A DNA stretch of 64,000 nt from Amylostereum areolatum (lineage: Eukaryota > Basidiomycota > Agaricomycetes > Russulales > Stereaceae): positions 828,740 through 892,739 of the forward strand of contig SAXG01000014.1 of NCBI GenBank assembly GCA_012932865.1, read 5' to 3'. The position numbers and the translations under genes were made by a program. The notes below the pieces were generated by a model. It saw only the letters and a list, made by a program, of their open reading frames with translations. It did not search any database and was not told the origin of the DNA. Of the stretch, positions 34,530-47,200 are shown one piece after another (position 1 is the stretch's first letter; each line of letters opens with the position of its first letter).

Positions 34530-35690
34530 TCAGGCCTTCTCTGCTGATTCGTACGGAAGCTTCACGTCGGGAAGGTACCGCGCCCGGTCTTGCTTGGACA
34601 TGAGCGTCGCGAACGCCTGCTTCCACAGCCTGCACCCCACCTCCTGTGTCGGAGAACATGCCGCCACATGGTCCATGAGCGTCATAGCTTTCGACCACCT
34701 GTCGAAAGAAAAGTAGAAATCGTCCGAGACGATGTCGCGCAGGGCCGCGTCGTCAGAGACGTCGAACGCGGTGGCGACCGCACGAAGAGCAGTCATATGA
34801 CGCTGGGCGATGTCAAGGCACTCTGCCGGAGTGGTTATGGCCTCTGAGGAATCGACCTGTCCGATGTGATTAGAAAATGAGAAGAACAAAGGTGGATGGA
34901 CGCACGCACGACGAAGAAGGCCGCGCGGGGATCTTTGCTGTCAAACAGGTCCAGTCGTAGGTCGACCAGGCATCGGAGGAGGTGAACTGTACAAATGCGA
35001 ACCCATGAGACGACGGAGGATCAAAACACGGAAGCACGCCTACCCCTTGTCCACGGCATGACATGATCCTCGATGTGCGCATTCAGCGGTCCAAACAAGG
35101 TACGCCTCAGGTGTGGCGGGATCTTCTTGTGATCGACCGCGACGTCCACAAGGCCCTCCAGCAGCTCGGAGGGGATGTCGAGATCTGCTTCCGGTTCATC
35201 CGCGGACGAGCGCGCCAGGGCGACGTTGAAAAGCAGAGTCTTCAGGAGCGAGATGACGTGGATCTGAGGGGTGTCGAGAAGGTCGTCGTCGAGAAAGGCA
35301 GGGGAGGGCTGCTTGAACAGCTGTTGCGGTGACGTCTTGACGAGTTCGGAATATCTTCGAAGGAGCGAGAAAGCCTTTTTGTAATTGCTAGGGCACGAAT
35401 GAGATTGACGATCATGGCCGGCGAGGAACGCGCCAGACGTACCTTTCACTCCCGAGAGGAAACGCGCCGCCCCACAGCGGAGTCAAGTACTGGATCGTGC
35501 ACGCACGAAGCGTCCGGGACACCTGAAGGAAGACAAGCCCGGCATCCCAGTGCTCCAGATCCTCGGGCACGAGCACCAAGTCGTTGAAGAAGTCGGCCAA
35601 AACATGACCGATGATGATGTGAACGAGCTCGGTGGGAAGGGTGCGCCTGAAGGAGCGCTCGGCGGGAAAAGGATCGAGTGTGATGGCCAT
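34530..35690 (-). CDS. Unnamed four-copy family, member B
   Basis: Cleanest member of the family. Four exons (35690-35443, 35387-35044, 34986-34910, 34856-34530) sum to 996 bases, 331 residues, with no frame break. The core is RTLPTELVHIIIGHVLADFF, NDLVLVPEDLEHWDAGLVFL, QVSRTLRACTIQYLTPLWGG. Exon 2 has YKKAFSLLRRYSELVKTSPQ, IHVISLLKTLLFNVALARSS and IPPHLRRTLFGPLNAHIEDH. Exon 3 has VHLLRCLVDLRLDLFDS. The end is WKQAFATLMSKQDRARYLPD. No signal peptide or transmembrane helix. Function unknown; an F-box-like adaptor is only a guess from the first helix. This copy is the best reference for the others. Confidence 0.83.
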
Positions 35691-38048
35691 GGCGGGGCGT
35701 TGCACGTTGAGCGTTGAGCGACCGAGGGTGTCTGAGGGGGCGGGCCTTATGAATGGAACAGAGAGGATGGCGACGGTGAGAGTTGGCCGTGGAGCGTACC
35801 GGAATAGCAGCGCTGTGAGGAAGGAGAAAGGTCCTGTCCTGGTTAGGGGTGCGAGCGGTCGAGAGCCTGGAACGCCATTCGAGTTCCGACCACGGACGGC
35901 AAGGAGAGGGATGGGCGGCGGCGGTGGTTGGCCCTGCGCGGGAGAGTGCAGTGTTGGAACTGGAAGCGCAGCTTCTGCCCATCCGCCGCTTTCGTCCCTC
36001 CGGCGACCAATGACCGTCGCCCCCCCTGGCCATTCCAGGCCGTGGAACAGCTTGCAGCTCGTTCGGGCGAGCCATATCAAGTTAAAAGGCCTCCGCTGTG
36101 CCGGCTATTCCTAGAGGAGGTCAGCGTTCATGGCAAAAGTGCGCAGCAGCGGACGCAGAAGAATCGAGCGACCGGTCGAAACTTGACCGCCGCACCCGAC
36201 TTGAGATATCGCCGCATCACATTGTACGGCGCCAGGTAAGATCTCCGAGAAAAACATCGCTTTCATCAGTTCATGCCGGAAGATTATGCAGGAAGTTATA
36301 CGACGCTCAATTGACGATCGCGGAGGTGTTTGAAGCTTGAACGACAGATTCCTCCGAAGGGCGGGCTTTCATTGATCATCGCTTTCGCTACTCCCGACCT
36401 CGCGCCGTGGGCGATATTGGATGGAGGAAGACTGCTTGCAATGTTTTGATCAGCACGTCCTTACTCCCGAAATGTATCATCCATCCGAGAGGAGATCGAT
36501 CGTCACAGTGAAACTCGACCCTTCGCGGGCGCGGGGCGCACGTCACTGTCAGTGTCAATATTAAAAGACGCGCCATGGCACGTGACCTGCGCCACCAGCA
36601 ACCACCGACGCGGCTCGAGACCTGCTCTCACACACTCTCTCACAGTCTCACCATCTCTCGACCCTCACGAATACCTCGGTTTCTAGCAGGAATATCAAAG
36701 CAGAAGAAGGCGCATCCTCCCTGCCCCGCTCTCCACTGGGTATAGGCACCGGGTGGCAGGTGCCTACCGGTCATCGCCTTCCTCTACTTACTGGGTCATC
36801 GGTGCGGTTGTTATCACTCTCCAAAGTCCGCGGCTCAACTCTTCCTGTCTGCAGTCTCCAAGGACCCTCTCCATTTCAGCCTTGCTTTCCGTGGCAGATA
36901 CTCATCCGAAGATGTTGTACACGACTGCGCCCCGGCCCCCTCGGCGACCCCTTCAGTAAGGCTGTCCAGTACGAGAAGACGAAGACCCACCCCAAGTCCT
37001 CTTTCGATATTTCGAGTCGCTGCGCTCCGACGTCGGACTGGTTCTAAGACCGCGCCTGTCTAATGAAGCTTCTTGTCCGATCCAAAGGGTGGCGAGGAGA
37101 AGACCGTTGGCAGTAAAGGCTGTGCTGGCCTATCTTCTCTGAACATGAAGCGAAACCAAGGAAAACCACCCATTTTCCACCTGGAAGACGCTCGGCTCAT
37201 CTACCCCCTATCTATCCGAACACGATGTTGACGCCGAGGTCAAGAGGCGGCCTAAGAGCACCGGTACGGGATGCTTTCCCCAAATCCTGTCTCTGACCAA
37301 GGAGCCGCGCGACAGAACGGACCAATAACCTCTGGACTCAGTCACCTATCCCGGACTAGCTCGGGTTTTCAGAAAACTCGGCGGAGGTCTGACATACCCG
37401 AGACGCGGAGAGGCTGGCCGCCACGGTCTATGAATGGATTGGTTATTGACTTCATAGGAACATGCCAGCTGACAGCGGGCAGTGGAATGCCGTCGAGAGT
37501 TTCCCAGACACAACGCGGCAGGTGGTCAGCGGGGCATCCCCCGAAGTTGGGTGTAAGGTCATGATTTCACAATGGGTCAAAAACGGAAGCGGCAGTCACT
37601 CCACGGTTCCACTGGTGACTGCAGGTTTACCCGGTAAGTTACCTCTCAGCTTGGGGCAATCCTTCAGGATGGTTGTTTTCGTCAAGCTTGCATACCGCTC
37701 CATGTGTACGCCAGTGTATGCCCTTATATGTATCATACTTCCTCCTATATCAACCACCACTGTGACGGAAAGATGCCAACCGGAGCAAATTCGTATATGT
37801 GGCGTCGCCAGGTCCGAGTCTTGGTCTGTTCTACTCTACTAACCTGAATCACTTTCTTGAACCTGGATCACCCTCTTCACGCTTCACAAGGGTGAGCTCG
37901 TGCTTGCATCTCTCCATCGACAGTACATTACAGTGTACACTTCTGGCAAATCGGGCCCTGGCATTGTGCCAAGCGGAGCGAGCTTTGCTATGACCACCAT
38001 GTATCGCCATCGACGCCGCATCTTCCTTCGCCTTTCCTCCCGTCCACG
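35691..38048. other. Long stretch without a supported gene
   Basis: About 2.36 kb between family member B and the senescence-domain gene, which are divergent. Open frames on both strands up to 35.7-36.1 kb mostly shadow member B or have odd composition. From 36.6 to 38.0 kb the plus strand has short frames with no family features. It may contain promoters, a decayed gene or an RNA; I cannot tell. Confidence 0.35.
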
Positions 38049-39615
38049 ATGTCCGTCCAACCCGAGGCCTACCTCCTCCTCACAATACCCAACGCCTCCA
38101 TCGACACACCGAGCGGCAGGATCGCCGGCGATTTAGCGCTCGAATACGTGACCTTCGACGCGCCGACCGCCGGCCCCGACGTGCTCCTGGTCGTCCGAGT
38201 CGGCACCTTCGAAACCGTGCTCGACCCGACACGTACCGTTGCGTTTTCCGTGCTGCCCTCCGGAGAGCATAGCTACACCCTGCATGGCACCGCCGATGCC
38301 GCCGAGCTCGCCTTGACTCTGCCCGCCCCAAGCGCGCACGCACAGGGTGCGGACGACATCGAGACGTTCCACAGCGTCCTGGCCGAGTACGGCGACTTTC
38401 GCGGTCCGAGCACCGTGCCCCCATACCGCGAAGGCGACGGCAAGGCGCTGCTCGAGGACGCCAAACCGGTTCCGGAAGAGGACCTTCGCGGCCGGTTCGT
38501 GCTCGTGAACGAGGACAACGGCGAGATCATCGGTGCGCTGGATAACAATGTGCGCGTCCATGAAGATCCTTTGTTGGGAGAGAAGGGCCACGAGAAGGAT
38601 CCGGTCGTGGTCGAGCTGCCTGAGGGTGCTGACGATCTCAACGACGTCGAGGTGATGGTGCGCTTCATCCCGCCTGAGGATCGCGGCTGGATGATGAAGG
38701 GTGCCGTTCTCGCCAGGTGAGCGCTCGTCTGGTTTGGATTTCTCTCGTCGGTCTGACTCGAACATCATTTCCAGTCATGTCATCTCCGGCACGACGACCC
38801 TCTTGACCGGCGCCATGACCACCGCGTCCGATTACTACATCGCCCACTCGACGCCTTCTCCTCACGCAAACCCGTCCTCAGCCCGAAGTCCAGCACCAAG
38901 GGAAACCCCGCCGTCTCTGTCCCACCCCCTTCCCGCACCCTCCTCTTGCTCCAATCTCCCACAACGCGCAAGAATCTCACCCGCATCCACGCCGTCAGTG
39001 GCCATGCCGTCAAGCTCAGCAGCAAAACCCTCGGCGTGATCGACGGCGTGATCGACCACTTCGTCGGCAACGACAAAAGCAAGGGCAAGGGCAAAGAAAA
39101 AGCTGCCGTTCCTGCTGCCACCTCCACGATTGGCCTCCGGGTCGACTCTGCGTCCGCCAGACGGGGACAAGCCTCCGCTTCCCCCTCGTTCACGCCCATC
39201 CTCGCCCGTCCCACCCCCATACTCTCCCGGGCCACCCGCCCTCTCAGTGTCATCGGAGAAGCCTCCGTTACCGCCCCGTAAAACACCCGTTCCTTCGTCC
39301 GTCCCTTCACGGGCACCCTCCCCGGAGGGACCTCCCAAACCCCTACGCACGCGCGCGCGCATCGCGCTCTCCGCAGCGCTCGTCCTCGGCGCGATGTCGG
39401 CCGCGACCACCCGTCTCGTGGACGTTGGCGGCGAGGCGCTCTCGTCCGCGGTCGCGCACAAGTACGGACAGGAGGCAGGGAACAACGTGCGCATGGCGAC
39501 GGGCACTGCACGAAACGTCACGCTGGTGTATGTGGACGTGCGGGGGATGGGCCGACGCGCGATCGTGAAGAAGGCTGCGAAGGGATGGATGAAGAGCTCC
39601 ATGATGAAAAAGTGA
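38049..39615 (+). CDS. Senescence/spartin-domain protein
   Basis: Resembles fungal proteins with the plant-senescence/spartin-associated domain, linked in other organisms to lipid droplets and endosomes. It starts MSVQPEAYLLLTIPNASIDT and has a beta-rich N-terminal half. After an intron at 38717-38774 the domain begins SHVISGTTTLLTGAMTTASD, then KNLTRIHAVSGHAVKLSSKT and VIDGVIDHFVG. A Pro/Ser-rich linker precedes RIALSAALVLGAMSAATTRL and VAHKYGQEAGNNVRMATGTA, the second half of the domain, and a basic end MKSSMMKK. Two frame slips are needed: a missing base near 38850 (after YYIAHS) and an extra one near 39132 (before GSTLRPPDG). With these the whole protein reads through. Confidence 0.8.
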
Positions 39616-39891
39616 GGCTGTATTCAAGATCGGGGACTCGGGGATTCGTTTGGATTATGTATTTTATGGACCACAGCCTGAGGACGACATATCACTGCAG
39701 ATGCCATACTTAGAAGTCATGGTCGAGTGTGCTTATTACAGAATCCAGGACCATAGGATATTCAGTCAAAGGGATTCATGTTGTAGAGTAGTAGTACATA
39801 TGCAGATTATACGAGCTATGAAAATGGTCGGGGTATGCAGCTAGTTTACAGAGGAAGGCTGAGAGCATAAGGCCACGCAGAACCTACATGA
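39616..39891. other. Convergent 3' regions
   Basis: Short intergenic stretch between two convergent genes; no gene seen. Confidence 0.4.
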
Positions 39892-42018
39892 TCAATCGGT
39901 GAGGCCGGTGAGGGCTGACAACGTATCGTAAGGCGAGGAATTCAATATCTCCTCGACATGGGGCAAGCCATCGCACGCAACACCCAGAACGCACTGCGCG
40001 ATGTGTTCACCCATCTTCATTCCCTCGAAGTACGCGCCGTGGAGATATCCTATCAGGGAAGGAGTACTCTGAGCATTGTGCATCCGCACCGAACATATCA
40101 GAGCACGTACCGAAGTACTTCAGACTTGTCGCCTCTCCTCCGAACCAGAGTCTCTCCTCCACCGGCGCGCGAAGGTTCTTGTGGTGGCCCATAACCAAGC
40201 TGGCCGGCCAATTGCTGTAGCTTCCACGATACAATGGATCGCTGTGCCAGCGCGGAAAGTAGAAGTCGTCAGGCTCGGGCACGGTCACGTTGGGATACAT
40301 CGAGCGAAGGACTGAAAGCACTTCGTCCTTGACTTGTTTGTCGGGGAGCGCTTCGATGCGCTTCGAATAATCTCCCTATTCAGATCGACGAGTTAGATCT
40401 AGGAATTCATCGTCGAATAACGGAACGGACCGTGACAGTGACGAAGAGGATACCAGAGCCCGGGAAGAAGCCCTGTAGATCAAGGCTTTGCCAGACAGGA
40501 TAACGACCGCGTTCCAGGTCCGCGTAGAGAGCGAACTTGATAAAGTCATCAGCACCAAGAGCTCGGGGTCAACAAGATCCGGGACTTACCTCAGTATCGA
40601 ACCAAAACTTCTCCGGAAACTGTAAGTAGATCTTCGTGTAAGTTCCCTGCATAAGCCGATCGTGAGCACAAGGAGGATAGATCAAACTGGGCTTGTTACC
40701 ATGGTCATACCATGGATCGCCTCTGACTTCCACTCAGGCAACTGCGGCTCAAACCGCACGTCCCCGTTCTGCAGGACGCCGAGACTAAACGTCACCAGTG
40801 CATAATCCGCACTCAACCTCTCACCACCCTTGAGAGCCACCTCGACTCCCTCTTTCGAGTACTCAATGCTCTCAACGGTGGCGTTGAGCGCGACCTGCTC
40901 CTCACTGAGAAACTCAGCAGCTTCCTCCTGCATCACGCTCGCGAACCCGCGCTGATCAACGGTAAGGAGGTTATCATGCGAGTATCCGCCTTGGTCAACA
41001 TTGAACGTGAAGTTAGTCGCCTAGAACAACAAGTGGGATAAGCTGATGTGATGCAACGCGGAACGACTGGTGTCCGAGTACGATCCAACGACAGGTTTGG
41101 ACACGACCGCAGAGACTCGCCGCCCTTAACGGGGGATATTACCCATGAAGACGCAATCCAAGAACTCTGTTCAGGCGTCTGTCCCAACTCCCAATCAAAC
41201 TAGACGAGCTTAGGTCAGAACAAGAGCTGGAGAAGGGAGAGGACAAGTGCTTGCCTGATAGTACTCCGAAGCAATCTCGTGATGCGTTCTGGGATGTGAT
41301 CCAATGATAGAGTACCCGTTGCGTGCAGTGACGTCGACAAGGCCTTTAGACACGCGTTTACCTACATAGCGTAAGCTAGTGACGAATGGGAACAAGGGGT
41401 TGTAACACACCAGCCGCGACAGTCAGGTTCGCAAAGGAATCGACCGCTGTATAATAAGTCTCCAGATAGTCGACTTGACCGGTGTAGTCGAAGGTCGCTG
41501 ACAACCATATCAGCACTCTGAGTACCCAGCAGAAAGGAAACTGTGCACTGAGGACTCACTCATGCTGTGACGATAGTCATTCGGCTGGGTCAGAAGTTCA
41601 TGCTTCTTCGCCAGTTCAAAGATAGGATTTGAAGGCCCGTCGCCAGTCTGGGTACCATGTATCCAGTCCGCGCCAAGCTCCAGCGTATATCGCCGTCCGG
41701 GCGCCCCGAACTCGAACGCCTTCATGCGCCCACCAAGCTCCTCGCGAGCTTCCACTATCTTGAAGTTGTGTATGCCGCGTCTGTGCAACATCTGTGCGGC
41801 GACGATGCCCGTGACCCCACCACCGAGGATGAGAACCTGCACATCATTGGCGCTTGGGACGTCCGGGCGCGGGATGGTGAGACCCGCAGCGAATGGTGGG
41901 TGGACCGACGGGACTGGGTAGCGTCCTGGGTAAAGAGGAAGTCGAAGGATGCGTTCAGAAAGCAGAAGAAGCAGAGGTCCAGTGCATTGCCTACAAGACC
42001 GGGGAGGGGTAATCGCAT
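39892..42018 (-). CDS. Flavin amine oxidase (polyamine oxidase type)
   Basis: FAD enzyme oxidising amines, probably polyamines. ATG 42018 begins MRLPLPGLVGNALDLCFFCF, a hydrophobic leader suggesting secretion or membrane insertion. The dinucleotide fold follows as DVQVLILGGGVTGIVAAQML, then VEAREELGGRMKAFEFG and ELGADWIHGTQTG. Downstream exons carry YTGQVDYLETYYTAVDSFAN, FEPQLPEWKSEAIHGMTMV, RLWFGGEATS and the C-terminal FAD-contact GYLHGAYFEGMKMGEHIAQ. Many small introns split it; I did not fix each. The leader and the FAD motif are in different frames around 41930, so one base is probably missing or two extra there. The 1,136-bp repeat starts only 46 bp upstream of the ATG. Confidence 0.83.
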
Positions 42019-42063
42019 GAGTAAAGAGATACGTGTTGAGCGTTGAGTCTCCTGAGCAGTTAG

Positions 42064-43199
42064 ATACACCACCAGGCGATCCCTCAGCTTCATTCCGATA
42101 TCACGCCCCTGAGTTTGAAGTTGGTGTGCCGATGGATGGAATCCAAAAATGTCAAGCGGATATCACGCTCAACGAATTCCCTTGGGCCCGAAGCTGAGGT
42201 TCTTTGGATTCAATCCAATAATCTTACTAAGCTCATCAAGAATCGCTCGGCGGGTTGCTGGCTTAAATCGTGCTTATTGCGATCTTATCCTGATGTAGAA
42301 GGAAGAAAATCATGATATTTTCATTTGATAACTACAGAGTATATGGGGGCTGCTACGGGATATATGGAGAGGGATGACAGGTGAGAGAGGGTTACCTGGG
42401 ATGCCAACAAAGCAGGTGGACCAGACGGAGACCGAGATAAGACCAGGGAACCCAGTGAGCCAGGGGACAGAGAGCCAGGACCAGAGAGGAGCGCGAGCGG
42501 GACCAAGATCGCGAGCGAGGACCAAGACCGCAAGCAAAAATCGAGAGACCGAGAGTAAAGTTCAAGACCACGAGCAAAGTTCAAGACCAGGAGTAAAGTT
42601 CAAGGCCGCGAGCGAAGGTGAGGACGACTGCCAGCGACAACAAGAGGGGCGCCGGAGCATGTGCAAATCCTGAATGCTGTCGCGAGGGCAGGTGGGCGGT
42701 AAGTGAATAGAACACGCACCATGGTCCAGACTCTGGATGATGCCCACATGAGAGTGTCGAAGGGAGAGTCCATACCCAACCCTTCGTACATCCACGGAAA
42801 CCCTGACGCGCCGTCCAAATCTCGGTACGTCGGAGTCGCCCATTACAGATGAGGGGTTATGGCCAGGTGAAGGACGGGGAGAAGAGAAGGACGTGGTGAG
42901 AGGAAACAAGGAGTCGAGGATGACTTGGCGCGACGACGAAAATGAATACTGCTTACATAACCCGCGCTCGTCGCCGTCCATCGAGGACTCTGTGGGGATT
43001 GAAACTGAGAGGACAACCTGTACTCACGCTGACTTGGGCGCGAAGCCGACTTTCTCGCAACGGATAATCGGAATGGCGCCGAGATTGAGGGGGTTGGATT
43101 GAAGCTGACACGATGCTAGCGTGAACCCTTGGTCACGCCATCAGACTCATCCGAATGGCCCCGCATAGAGTCATGCTGAGGCAACTGCTGGTGGTGTAG
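42064..43199. mobile_element. Non-autonomous TIR element, copy 2
   Basis: Second copy of the unit at 880-2015, same orientation; every line compared is identical. Its left end TACACCACCAGG follows GTTAGA and its right end CTGGTGGTGTA precedes GGTCGT. The flanks differ from those of copy 1, so this is a separate insertion and not a segmental duplication. It lies directly upstream of the amine oxidase start and could supply or disturb its promoter. Confidence 0.82.
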
Positions 43200-44260
43200 G
43201 TCGTCCTTTCGGGGCGATTGACAGAATGTCTCACCTCGGCAGGATCATATTTATATCTGTCGCCAATTACATATCGTAATGCCCGCGAAGTGAGCAGACG
43301 ACCTTCTGCGCCACGGACTTCAGGTAACGGGGCAAGATAGGCTGGGAGAAACATGGAAGACGACGAAACAACATGCAGCGATAAGGCCGGAACTGCGTCG
43401 GACGGCGACCGTAAGCGCTTTGGCGAGTTTCCTCGATGACCCGGGTCCAATAACTGACGACCAGCATCGATGCGTATACGCCCAAATAACAAACATTATG
43501 CCGCAGAAAGTGAAGCCAACTAGTCTCCTAAAGCAGACGTCGATGGAGCCAACCCTCGTACCTCGGGATCCCCTCATCAGACAAGCCAACACGCGCTTGC
43601 TCCGCTCATATGACTGTTCCCGCTTCACTGGTCTCCAGCGCGGCCACCGAACGGCTGTAGATATGTCATCTTCCGGGCAAAGGTGACAGACGCCAAGGGA
43701 TAGGACCAACGCCCTTATCTTTCTGTCTAGGTGCCACTCGCTAAACCTAGCCGCATCAGAAGAGTCGTTGAGCGAAGCTTCAGGATTGTAGGTAGGCACG
43801 AATTTGCTTTCTAGCGAAGTAGGAGAAGGACCGAAGTCTGCGAAGTTTGTGACGAGTCTGGGGTTGCGACTGGTCGACTGCCATGTCAATGGTCCGCTGA
43901 GCGCGTTGCTTGGGAAGCTGAGCTCGCCTGGCTACAACAAGAGCGTTAAATGTTAACCCATCCTGCCTCGTGGGTGTCGACGTTGCGCTTGCAGGGTCAG
44001 GTGATGATGATTGTTTCAATGTTTGAGGGATATCTTGCCTTGAGGTTGCCGTAAAACCCAAGATCCGAGGACTCCTCCCACAGCTTTGGGTCGGTTATAG
44101 TTACGCAGCCCTCAGCATGGCGCTTTCAGGCGTGTTGGAGCTCGGGTGACACGCCCACTCGCAAACAATAATACCATCCAGGATGCAATATGCCTGCACC
44201 ACGACGTCAACAAAATTGGGGAGTTATTGGATCGTTACAGAGCCGAGGCAACGTCGACAC
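43200..44260. other. Stretch without a supported gene
   Basis: About 1.06 kb between the repeat and the end of the Dicer gene. A minus-strand frame at 43889-43320 is open for 190 codons and has one possible membrane segment (VGFTFCGIMFVIWAYTH), but it lacks an ATG in frame and any family signature. I do not call a gene. Confidence 0.35.
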
Positions 44261-47200
44261 TCATCGAATTCTGCAAATACTCGTTCTAAGTTTGTCCAAG
44301 CACCCCGCGTCATCGGATTTAAACCCCCCTGAGTCTAAGTCCTCGTTGTCGGCTAGAATATCCTCGTCTTGAACGTCGTCGTTATTCTCGACTTGGATGT
44401 TCTGCTGCCGCGGACCTACGAACTCTTCCAGCTTTTGTTGAGCGATCTCAGCGAAACCGGCCTCGGTCTCATCCTCTTCGACACCCCCGATCTTCTCCTG
44501 AACATCATCGGCCGCCGGTAGTGTTGGTTCTATGGTAGTTGGTATTAGGTCCTCATTTGCGCCACGGTGCCCGCATTTGCATAACCTCTCCAGGGAATGA
44601 CGTCCCTCGGTGTCCTGCAGCATCTTGCGTGCCCGGTCCGATGCGAATGCCTTTGCGACCGATCGAGTGGTAGCGGAAGCAGAGGAAATCACGACGTCAT
44701 GCACGACGACCTTGACAGTGACCCTTCGAGCGTCTGGATTGCTGGGAGACCTTCTACAAATAAATCGAGTGAGCGCACGATCGCACAGCAAACACTCCAA
44801 CAGTACGTACGGAATGCATATCCGCCGACATCCCGCTTGTGCTACCCACACCATCAACTCCGATACCGGGTCTGGACGAAGGTCAGGCGTGAGGACCTCC
44901 AATATATCCATCATAATGCGCTCGATGACCGCGTTGGTCTTCTCCAAATTATACATGGAGTCAACTAGGATCGCCGCGACGAGGCTCTCCAGGACATCGC
45001 TCACGGCCTTGGGCGGGTCGTGCGCCCAGCTCTCCTCTATAATCTGTCGAGGGGACAGCTCCCGGAGGATGGGCGCGTACTTGTTCATCGCGTTGCTCAG
45101 CTCCATGTTGCTTACGTTCATTAAATTGTGCAGACCGAGCCTCACGGCCACCCACGCGAACACGGGAGCGCAAATAGAGCGTGAACGCATGCAGGATAGT
45201 TGGCCCGAGGTGGCTTGGGGAAACTTCTTGTACAGACACGTCATGACGGCGAGGTCGATAAGAGCTAAAGCAAAGTGAGCACGAGCGCGGTGGAGCAAGC
45301 GACGAATGAACATACCGTCCCCAAGAAACTCCAGCCTTTGATATGATGCCCCCCCGGTAGTGTATGAAGGGTGTCTTAAGGCCTCTGACAACGGATCCAG
45401 GCGTTGAAACCGGTATTGCAGCTGCTCTTGCAATGCACCGTATACACCTGGGATGCGCTCGGTCTTGTGCGTTCGGTCTCGAGAATAACGCATCGTCCAA
45501 GGGATCGTGCCTCCAAAATTGAGCCCCAATACCGTGCCCGCATGCAAGGACATTTCGATCCCGCCAGTGAGCCAGCTTGCGCCCAGAGTCGCCTCCATGC
45601 AATCTTGAAGGCTCCTGCGCGCCATCCTTCGCTTAGATCTCCGGTCCGTGCATGATCCGTCCACAGCCGGACTACCCTCTGCCATAACATACGGCCAGGT
45701 CTTGACGTTCTGTGGCTCGTTGCTCAGGTAGCATCCGAGATCGATCTCCTTTGCGTGCGCGAGAAGCGTCCGGTTCGAGATGCAGCGGGTGCGCATGACG
45801 TCCAGCTGGCCCTCGTGCCGGTATGGAAATTTGTTGAATAGATGCACGGAAGTGCAGACTTTGAGCACCTCGTCGCCAAGGGTCTCGAGGCGCTGGTTGT
45901 TGAAGGAGGCAGCGGCGTCGGGGAGGGTGAATGCTTCTACGAGGAGGTCATCTAGAATGGGTGGAAGCGCTAGGTCCATGCGAGCCTTGCGGGCTCGCCA
46001 GACGTCTGTGATGCGGCGCAATATCAGAGGGAGCGATCTGTATAACCTGAACATTTCTTCCGGCATGTTGAACCACCGGCAAAAATTGAGAGGGAGAAAG
46101 TAAGGGTTTTCGTCGCGGACGAGCGTTCGAAGAACAAATGGACCGTTCTCGCCAAGGTTATAAGACGCATTTACTTGACGATCGACTCGATAAGCTTCTA
46201 CGAGCGGGCAGTCATTTACGATGTTGAATACATCGCGACGTTTCCTCTCGAACTTCTTCATATAATAGTCCTTGTACGTGGGATGGCCTGCTTCTTGCGC
46301 ATCATCCGGCGGTACGGACAGAGGGGTCAAATCGGGGCGTAACCTGTGGAAGAGATACACGCGTCCATGTTCCGGGCGGTTCATCATGAACAAATGGTCT
46401 CTGTGCGCCTCGGTGATGGAAGACCAATCGTAGCACCCTAGTGGGAACTTGAGCATAGCTTCCATGGCGTCGAAATCCGGTTGGGGCTTCTCGTTGACCG
46501 GACGCGTGGGCACCAAGAAACAGGAAAGAGGAAGTGGCCGAGGACGACCCGTGTTGCACCACCAGAGCGCGATGTCGGTGTATTGCTGCATGATAGCTCG
46601 CTGTCTGTACTCCGTCTCGGGATCGAAGTCCACAAGAACTGAAGGGCCCGTAGTGTACTGACGGTCGCACATGAGGGTGACAAGAGGGAGGAGCCTGGTA
46701 CCAGTGACGATCGCGCCCACCCCTTGCCCATCAACGAATACTGGATGAAGCCACATTTTCGGGCCAAGCGTCCACGGATTCTGCACCACGACGTCCATGA
46801 GATCCGGCACACCACTCACGTCCACCAGCGGCCTCCCGTCGACATCCTCTGCGTCCTTCCCGCGGCCCTTGGGAAGCAAATACTCATCGAACACGCCCAA
46901 CCCGTGCAGCGTCTTGACCGCGAGAAACGCTACGGCGCGTTTGGCCTCCTTCTTTGAGTGCTTCGGCGGACCGATGTAGGTGAGATGTTCCGAGGAGAGG
47001 GGGAGCGCGGTGGGGAGACATAAAGTAGATTGGGAGTCGCCTGAATAGCTAGGCTTGGGTGCAGCTGTGTAGCTGTCGCAGGGGATAAGTGAACAAAGGT
47101 GGCTGAGGAGAGCGATGGCGGTGTTATAGGATAAGACAGCACCAGTCGAAGGCACCACGAATCGCTCACGTGTGGCAAGATCCACAGGCGAAACATCCTC

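Noticed and set aside
43320..43889. 190-codon minus-strand frame with a possible membrane helix
   Set aside because: No ATG in frame, overlaps another open frame, and no recognisable family.
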